The notes beneath the pieces were generated by a model. It was not told the origin of the DNA. It did not search any database and saw only the letters and a program-made list of their open reading frames with translations. A program made the translations under genes and the position numbers. A DNA stretch of 64,000 nt from Taklimakanibacter sp050246735 (GTDB lineage: Bacteria; Pseudomonadota; Alphaproteobacteria; Rhizobiales; Aestuariivirgaceae). Position 1 is the stretch's first letter. Each line of letters starts with the position of its first letter. The stretch is taken from positions 1 to 64,000 of the forward strand of contig JBFWVM010000024.1 in assembly GCA_050246735.1 (NCBI GenBank), given 5' to 3'. This document shows, in pieces, positions 58,652 through 64,000 of this stretch.

Positions 58652-59985
58652 CTCACCGTGTTGCCGCTGATCGTCAGATGCGCCGGCACCGCCGCATGGG
58701 CGATGCCGAGATCGCCGGTCATCTCGGTCGCGTGGTCCATGCCGACGATCGCCTTGCCGGACCCGGCGATCATGTTGCCGGTGATGCTCATGGGGCCCGC
58801 ACCCTCGCTGACCGAGGCGATGACGGCGGTCTTGCAGTCGCGGATGAGATTGGCGCTGACCAGGAGATTGCGGGCATAGCGGCCCCAGCCCAGATGGATG
58901 CCGCAATAGGCCGCCTCTTCGATCACATTGCCGGTCACGGCCGTGTCGGCTTCCGCCCCGATGGCGATGCCGCGCGTCGCCGGATTGGAGCCGCCGCCGG
59001 TGATCTTGCGCACGACATTGTTGGCGCAGACCGCGAGCCTGCCCCCCTCGTTGAAATTGGTGATCGAGATGCCGCTGGCCGCCGTCTCGACGATGTTGCC
59101 GCAGACCACCGCGCCGTCGAAGGCGAACTCGACATAGATCGCCGTCTCGGCGATCCGCGAGACGGAATTGCCGATGATCTGGCAGTTGCGCCCGGAATTG
59201 TTGCGGATGGCGCTGTAGCCGCAATCGCTCACCCGGTTGTGGCTCACCATGACGTTGCCGGCGCGGAACACCACGATGCCGTTGCCGTTCTGGCCGCTGC
59301 CGCCCCTGTCGAAGCGCACCCGCGCGATCCGGTTGCCGCTGACGATGGTGCCGTCGGGACGCGGCTCGCTCGTCCATACCTGGATGCCGTTGTTGCCGAT
59401 GTCCTGAAGGTCGTTGCCGGCGATCTCGAGCCCGAGCGAGTCGAGCGCGAAGATGCCGGTGCGCCCGATATCGGACGCTCTGTTGTGGACGACGCGCCCG
59501 GCGCATTGCCTGAGGGCAAGGCCGCCGCCGGCGAAATTGCCGAAGCCGCAGTTGCGGATCGCGAGATCGAGGCTGTTCGACGCCGAGACGAGGTCGTTTT
59601 CGGCCTCGCCTGGCGTGGTCTCGCCCTCGAAGGCGAGGCCGTCGAGCGTGACGGACGGGGCCTCGATCGTGAAGATGCCGTGTCCCGTGGTGGTCAGGAG
59701 CCTGGTCGCTCCGCGAATGCCGCAAATGGCGACGGGGCGCTCGATGCGGACGCCGGAAAGCCGATAGGTTCCCGCCGGCAGCAGCAGGGCGAGGCCGCGC
59801 TCGGAAGCCTTGGCCAGCGCCTTGCGCAATGCCGCCGACTGGTCGCCTTTCGCATTGGGCCTGAGGCCGAGCTCGGTGGCCGCGATCAGGGCGCCGCCGG
59901 ACGCCGCGAGCGCCGGTCCCGCCGCCACGGCGCCGGCGGCAGCCAGCGGAGCGGACGACATGAAGATGCGGCGTGAAAGGTCCAT
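58648..59985 (-). CDS. Tat-exported parallel beta-helix protein (TIGR03808-like)
   Basis: A 445-residue protein with a twin-arginine signal (SRRIFMSSAPLAAAG, about residues 4-18) and a long run of beta-helix coils with the motif G-NVI or ISGN in each turn. Related proteins are common in Rhizobiales and have no known function. Start chosen at the ATG at 59985, which makes the Tat motif N-terminal. The stop codon (TAG) overlaps the convergent asparaginase stop. No catalytic residues can be pinpointed. Confidence 0.85.
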   Translation of the reverse strand: MDLSRRIFMSSAPLAAAGAVAAGPALAASGGALIAATELGLRPNAKGDQSAALRKALAKASERGLALLLPAGTYRLSGVRIERPVAICGIRGATRLLTTTGHGIFTIEAPSVTLDGLAFEGETTPGEAENDLVSASNSLDLAIRNCGFGNFAGGGLALRQCAGRVVHNRASDIGRTGIFALDSLGLEIAGNDLQDIGNNGIQVWTSEPRPDGTIVSGNRIARVRFDRGGSGQNGNGIVVFRAGNVMVSHNRVSDCGYSAIRNNSGRNCQIIGNSVSRIAETAIYVEFAFDGAVVCGNIVETAASGISITNFNEGGRLAVCANNVVRKITGGGSNPATRGIAIGAEADTAVTGNVIEEAAYCGIHLGWGRYARNLLVSANLIRDCKTAVIASVSEGAGPMSITGNMIAGSGKAIVGMDHATEMTGDLGIAHAAVPAHLTISGNTVS

Positions 59986-60042
59986 TCTGGCACAGTCCTC
60001 GCGCCAGTCGTGCAAGCCCCGTACCTGCTTGCGCCCCGCCGG

Positions 60043-62187
60043 CTACTCGGCCGCCTTCTGGGCATAGCCCAGCCGCTCGTTGAGACGGTCGAGGAGCTTT
60101 TGCGCCGCGTCCGGAATGGCCGTGCCGGGAGGGAACACGGCGGCGGCGCCGGCGGCAAGCAGCGTCGCCACGTCCTCTGGCGGGATGACGCCGCCCACCA
60201 CGATCATGATGTCGGGGCGGCCCAGCGCCTCGAGCGCCGCCTTGAGAAGGGGCACATGGGTGAGATGGCCGGCGGTGAGGGAGGAGACGCCCACCACATG
60301 GACGTCCCTGGCAGCCGCGGCGTCGGCGACTTCCTCGGGCGTCGAGAACAGGGCGCCCACCTCGACCTCGAAGCCCATGTCGCCGAAGGCCGAGGCGATC
60401 ACCTTCTGGCCGCGGTCATGGCCGTCCTGGCCGATCTTGGCCACGAGGATGCGCGGCGGCCGCCCGTCGGCTTCGCGGAAGGCGCGCACCGAGCGGCGCG
60501 CCTCCTCGAGCCTGCTCCCTTTGCTCGCCGCCTCATAGACGCCCCTGACCGCGCGGCTCCCGGCGGCATGCCGGCTCCAGGCTTTTTCCAGCGCCAGCGA
60601 AATCTCCCCGACGGTCGCCTTGGCGCGCGCCGCTGCGACCGCGCCTGCCAGGAGATTGCCCTGGCCGCTCTTCGCCAGACGGGTGAGTTCGGCAAGCGCC
60701 GCCTGGCACGCTCCCTCGTCGCGTTCCGCGCGCAGCCGGGTGAGCTTCTCGATCTGGCGGGCGCGGACGGCCGAGTTGTCGACTTTCAGTATGTCGATCA
60801 CGGCGTCCCCGCCGCTCACATATTTGTTGACGCCGACGACGGCCTGCTCGCCCGAATCGATGCGCGCCTGGGTGCGGGTCGCCGCTTCCTCGATGCGCAG
60901 CTTGGGGATTCCCGCCTCGATGGCGCGCGCCATGCCGCCCATTTTCTCGACGTCCTCGATATGGCGCCAGGCCTTGGCGGCGAGATCGTGGGTGAGCCGC
61001 TCGACGAAGAAGCTGCCGCCCCAGGGGTCGATGACGCGGCAGGTCCTCGCTTCCTGCTGCAGGAAGAGCTGGGTGTTGCGCGCGATGCGGGCGGAGAAGT
61101 CGGTCGGCAGCGCCAGGGCCTCGTCGAGCGAGTTGGTGTGCAGCGACTGCGTGCCGCCCTGCGTCGCCGCCATCGCCTCGATCGCGGTGCGCACCACGTT
61201 GTTGAACACGTCCTGGGCGGCGAGGCTCCAGCCCGAGGTCTGGCAATGGGTGCGCAGCGACAGCGAACGCTCGTCCTTGGGATCGAAGGGCTTGATGAGC
61301 TTCGCCCACAGCATGCGCGCGGCGCGCATCTTCGCCACTTCCATGAAGAAGTTCATGCCGATGGCCCAGAAGAAGGAGAGCCGCGGCGCGAAGCGGTCGA
61401 TATCGAGGCCTGCGGCGATGCCGGCGCGCGCATAGTCGAGCCCGTCGGCCAGCGTATAGGCGAGCTCGAGGTCGGCCGTCGCTCCCGCTTCCTGCATGTG
61501 ATAGCCGGAAATCGAGATCGAGTTGAACTTCGGCATCTTCTCGCTGGCATAGGCGAAGATGTCCGAGACGATGCGCATCGACTGCTTGGGCGGATAGATG
61601 TAGGTATTCCGCACCATGAATTCCTTGAGGATGTCGTTCTGGATCGTGCCCGAGAGCTTCGCCGGCGGAACCCCCTGCTCCTCGCCCGCCACGATATAGA
61701 GCGCCATGACCGGCAGCACCGCGCCGTTCATCGTCATCGACACGCTCATCCTGTCGAGGGGGATTCCGTCGAACAGCGTGCGCATGTCGTAGATGGAATC
61801 GATGGCGACTCCCGCCATGCCGACGTCGCCCGCGACGCGCGGATGGTCGGAATCATAGCCGCGATGAGTGGCGAGATCGAAGGCGATCGACAGTCCCATC
61901 TGGCCCGCCGCGAGGTTGCGCCGATAGAAGGCGTTCGAGTCCTCGGCGGTGGAGAACCCGGCATATTGCCGGATCGTCCAGGGCTGGGTGACATACATGG
62001 TCGGATAGGGCCCGCGCAGATAGGGCGGGATGCCGGGCCAGGTGCGCAGGAAATCGAGCCCCTCGACGTCGTCCGCCTTGTAGGCCGATTTGACGGCGAG
62101 GCCTTCCGGCGTCTGCCAGACCGCCGGCGCCGTGGCCGCCGGGGCGGCAGCGAAGCCGATCCTGGCGAAATCCGGTATGCGGCTCAC
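60043..62187 (-). CDS. Methylmalonyl-CoA mutase large subunit
   Basis: A 714-residue B12 enzyme that rearranges methylmalonyl-CoA to succinyl-CoA in propionate breakdown. The TIM-barrel part holds the substrate-binding region including TMTMNGAVLP-like MTMNGAVLPVMALY. The C-terminal cobalamin domain has DGHDRG with the axial His590. GTG start, overlapping the small subunit stop by four bases. The C-terminal LNERLGYAQKAAE end is typical. Together with 62184-63596 it forms the heterodimer. Confidence 0.96.
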   Translation of the reverse strand: MSRIPDFARIGFAAAPAATAPAVWQTPEGLAVKSAYKADDVEGLDFLRTWPGIPPYLRGPYPTMYVTQPWTIRQYAGFSTAEDSNAFYRRNLAAGQMGLSIAFDLATHRGYDSDHPRVAGDVGMAGVAIDSIYDMRTLFDGIPLDRMSVSMTMNGAVLPVMALYIVAGEEQGVPPAKLSGTIQNDILKEFMVRNTYIYPPKQSMRIVSDIFAYASEKMPKFNSISISGYHMQEAGATADLELAYTLADGLDYARAGIAAGLDIDRFAPRLSFFWAIGMNFFMEVAKMRAARMLWAKLIKPFDPKDERSLSLRTHCQTSGWSLAAQDVFNNVVRTAIEAMAATQGGTQSLHTNSLDEALALPTDFSARIARNTQLFLQQEARTCRVIDPWGGSFFVERLTHDLAAKAWRHIEDVEKMGGMARAIEAGIPKLRIEEAATRTQARIDSGEQAVVGVNKYVSGGDAVIDILKVDNSAVRARQIEKLTRLRAERDEGACQAALAELTRLAKSGQGNLLAGAVAAARAKATVGEISLALEKAWSRHAAGSRAVRGVYEAASKGSRLEEARRSVRAFREADGRPPRILVAKIGQDGHDRGQKVIASAFGDMGFEVEVGALFSTPEEVADAAAARDVHVVGVSSLTAGHLTHVPLLKAALEALGRPDIMIVVGGVIPPEDVATLLAAGAAAVFPPGTAIPDAAQKLLDRLNERLGYAQKAAE

Positions 62188-63596
62188 GGCGAGGCTCCGG
62201 CGGTCTCGAAGACTTCCGCCAGCCGCGGGGACGGCGCCGTTTCGCGCGGCAGGTCTACGATGGACGGTTCGGCCTCGCGCGGCGGCCGGTAGGCGGTCAC
62301 GCCGATGATGGTCCCGGCCTTGTCACGGATGCGGGCCAGCTCTTGCCGGCGGTTCGCGGCGACGAGCGTCGCGGCATGGCCGTCATTGACGAAAGCGGTG
62401 ATGCCGCCGTGCCTCTCGATGTCCTGGAACAGCGTCCAGGCCTTGTCGCACAGCGCCCGCGTCAGATGCTCGATGAAGCCCGAGCCGGACGCCGGATCGC
62501 CGACGCGCCAGAGCTGCGATTCCTCCTGCAGGATGGTCTGCGTGTTGCGCGCGATGCGCCGCGCGAATTCATCCGGCAGTCCTTGCGCCAGCGAGAAGGG
62601 GAGAACGGTGATGCGGTCGGCGCCGCCGAGCGCCGCGCCGAAGACGGCGGCGGTCGTCCTCAGAATGTTCGTATGGGCATCGAGGGCCGCCATCATCCGC
62701 CAGGACGTCTCGCCGTCGAGCGTGACGGCGTCCGCCGCGAGCCCCGATGCCGTCAGCACCCGCGACCACAACAGCCGCGCCGCGCGGAATTTTGCAAGGG
62801 TGAGGAACATGTCCTGGTCGGCCGCGACGCTGAGCGCGACGGCGCGTTTCAGATGCGCGTCATCGAGATGGTCGAGGGCGCGCAGATAGGCGACGCCCGT
62901 GGCGATCATGAGGGCGAGCTCCTGCGCTTCGCTGGCGCCGGCATTGTGCCACACCGCGCCGGAGGCCAGCGCGAAGGGGCCGGTGAAATGCCGGTCGCGC
63001 AGGGATTGCACGGATGCCCGCAAGGCCGGCGCGAAGTCGGGATCGATCCTGTCCTGCGCGCCGCCGCTGCCGATCGGATCGATGCCGAAGGCGAGGCGCA
63101 GCCTCTCGGGATCGACCGGCTGCGTCGCCACCCATTGGGCGAGCCTTTCCGCCGCCGCGGCGCCATGGGGACCGGCATCGAGGCGCAGATCGATCGCATC
63201 GATGCGGATGCCGCCGAGCAGTCGCCCCATGCCTTTCCTGTCGGGCGCCGGAAGCCCGAAGCCGAAGGCGCCCGGCGCGCCGGCGAAGACCAGGTGAAGC
63301 CCTGTCGCGCCGTGAGTGAGATCGTCGAGCGCCTGGGCATTGGCTGCCCCTGGGTCGGGATGATCGGCGCGCTGCATCACGATCCAGGGGGTCTGCTCCG
63401 GCCGCCGCGCCGCGCAGGCCGCTCCCGACGAATAGAGCGGCGCTACGGCGATGCCGTCGGCGGTCCGGGAATAGAGCCTCTTCTCGAAATCGGCGCCCTT
63501 GAGCACGGCCTCGACCCGCTTGCGCCAGTCATCCTCGGTAGCCGGCGGAAAATCCGCGGCGAGCGGCAGGGTCGACGATGCCGCAGCGTCAGACAT
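62184..63596 (-). CDS. Methylmalonyl-CoA mutase small subunit
   Basis: The 470-residue partner of the large subunit. It has the barrel-like part with WRMMAALDAHTNILRTTAA but lacks the C-terminal cobalamin-binding domain, as usual for the inactive structural subunit. The ATG at 63596 overlaps the end of the upstream gene by eight bases. Gene order is small then large subunit. Propionyl-CoA carboxylase and the epimerase are not in the window. Confidence 0.93.
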   Translation of the reverse strand: MSDAAASSTLPLAADFPPATEDDWRKRVEAVLKGADFEKRLYSRTADGIAVAPLYSSGAACAARRPEQTPWIVMQRADHPDPGAANAQALDDLTHGATGLHLVFAGAPGAFGFGLPAPDRKGMGRLLGGIRIDAIDLRLDAGPHGAAAAERLAQWVATQPVDPERLRLAFGIDPIGSGGAQDRIDPDFAPALRASVQSLRDRHFTGPFALASGAVWHNAGASEAQELALMIATGVAYLRALDHLDDAHLKRAVALSVAADQDMFLTLAKFRAARLLWSRVLTASGLAADAVTLDGETSWRMMAALDAHTNILRTTAAVFGAALGGADRITVLPFSLAQGLPDEFARRIARNTQTILQEESQLWRVGDPASGSGFIEHLTRALCDKAWTLFQDIERHGGITAFVNDGHAATLVAANRRQELARIRDKAGTIIGVTAYRPPREAEPSIVDLPRETAPSPRLAEVFETAGASP

Positions 63597-63984
63597 AGGA
63601 GCCGAGGCCCGGGATCGAGCCTGCCACCTGCTTGACGAGATCCTCGCCCGCGATCTCCTTGGCATAGGCGAGGGTCTCGGTGCCGAGCCCCTTGATCTGG
63701 TCCATGGTGAGTCCCGCCGCCTGCAGCTTGGTGATCGCGGCGAGGGGGCCCCCCATGAGGCCGCCGCCCAGCATGCCGAGAAGCCCGCCGCCGCGCGAGC
63801 CGTCGCCGCCATGGCGCCTGGCCAGCTCGTCTGCCCCCGGCAGCCTGGCGAAGAGCTCGCCCACTTTCTGCTGGTTGCCCTGCGACCTGACCAGCGACAG
63901 CATGATGCCGAGCGCCTTCTCGGCGCGCTCGCGATCGAGACCGGTTTTCGTCACAATTCTGGCAATCAGCTCCTGCATGGGCAC
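63589..63984 (-). CDS. Small protein, DUF2267/DUF937-like
   Basis: A 131-residue protein. Its N-terminus (MQELIARIVTKTGLDRERAEKALGIML) resembles small proteins that repeat helix pairs, followed by a Gly-rich linker and helices ending IPGLGSYV. It overlaps mutA by eight bases, so the three genes are one unit. Its role in mutase biology is unknown; several alphaproteobacterial mutase loci have such a gene, which I cannot confirm here. Confidence 0.7.
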   Translation of the reverse strand: MPMQELIARIVTKTGLDRERAEKALGIMLSLVRSQGNQQKVGELFARLPGADELARRHGGDGSRGGGLLGMLGGGLMGGPLAAITKLQAAGLTMDQIKGLGTETLAYAKEIAGEDLVKQVAGSIPGLGSYV

Positions 63985-64000
63985 TCCGGCTCGGTGTGGC

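Noticed and set aside
60010..62292. A 760-codon frame antisense to the methylmalonyl-CoA mutase large subunit
   Set aside because: The other strand encodes a complete enzyme with DGHDRG; the antisense product lacks any domain.

Overview
The window is high-GC DNA with dense, closely spaced genes. It looks like an alphaproteobacterium of the Hyphomicrobiales (Rhizobiales) type. The support is an HWE-family histidine kinase, a Rhizobium etli-type asparaginase, a TIGR03808-like Tat-exported repeat protein, a mutA-mutB methylmalonyl-CoA mutase pair and tRNA genes that encode CCA. The species cannot be named from sequence alone.

Layout. (1) 0.2-6.1 kb: a sensor kinase, two Fic-family AMP-transferase genes and a zinc alcohol dehydrogenase. 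The second fic gene lies between a full and a decayed copy of the dehydrogenase 3' end, next to a fragment of the kinase gene, so this stretch is a rearrangement mosaic. (2) 6.2-13.9 kb: a LuxR-type regulator, a four-gene polyamine-type ABC importer and a coenzyme B12-dependent diol/glycerol dehydratase whose large and medium subunits are fused, followed by its small subunit. (3) 13.9-14.7 kb: a class D beta-lactamase. (4) about 14.8-41.4 kb: a cryptic podovirus-like prophage with small regulatory genes, an S24 repressor, terminase, portal, scaffold, coat, head-completion proteins, tail fibre, SAR-type lysozyme and overlapping Rz/Rz1 spanins. No integrase, replication genes, tape measure or tail-tube genes were seen. 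Between its regulatory and packaging genes sits a 5.7-kb cargo of one giant autotransporter flanked by two near-identical FecR-domain proteins.

(5) 41.4-48.5 kb: an RcnA-type Ni/Co exporter with a CsoR/RcnR-family repressor, many small secreted or membrane proteins and tRNA-Arg. (6) 48.9-52.6 kb: three tandem, nearly identical acidic outer-membrane proteins, each with the same leader region and its own terminator, preceded by the remains of a fourth copy. (7) 52.7-54.8 kb: tRNA-Gln, then a 1.6-kb AT-richer mini-island (integrase remnant plus a methyltransferase) between a duplicated 5' half of tRNA-Pro and the intact tRNA-Pro. (8) 54.8-64 kb: an SGNH-like membrane protein, an MFS transporter coupled to an asparaginase, a Tat-exported beta-helix protein, and methylmalonyl-CoA mutase with a small conserved gene.

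How the genes may work together (inference): the dehydratase could turn 1,2-propanediol or glycerol into an aldehyde, the nearby alcohol dehydrogenase could handle that aldehyde, and methylmalonyl-CoA mutase 46 kb away could route propionyl units to succinyl-CoA. Both B12 enzymes need cobalamin, and the window also holds a Ni/Co exporter, but no direct link between them is visible.
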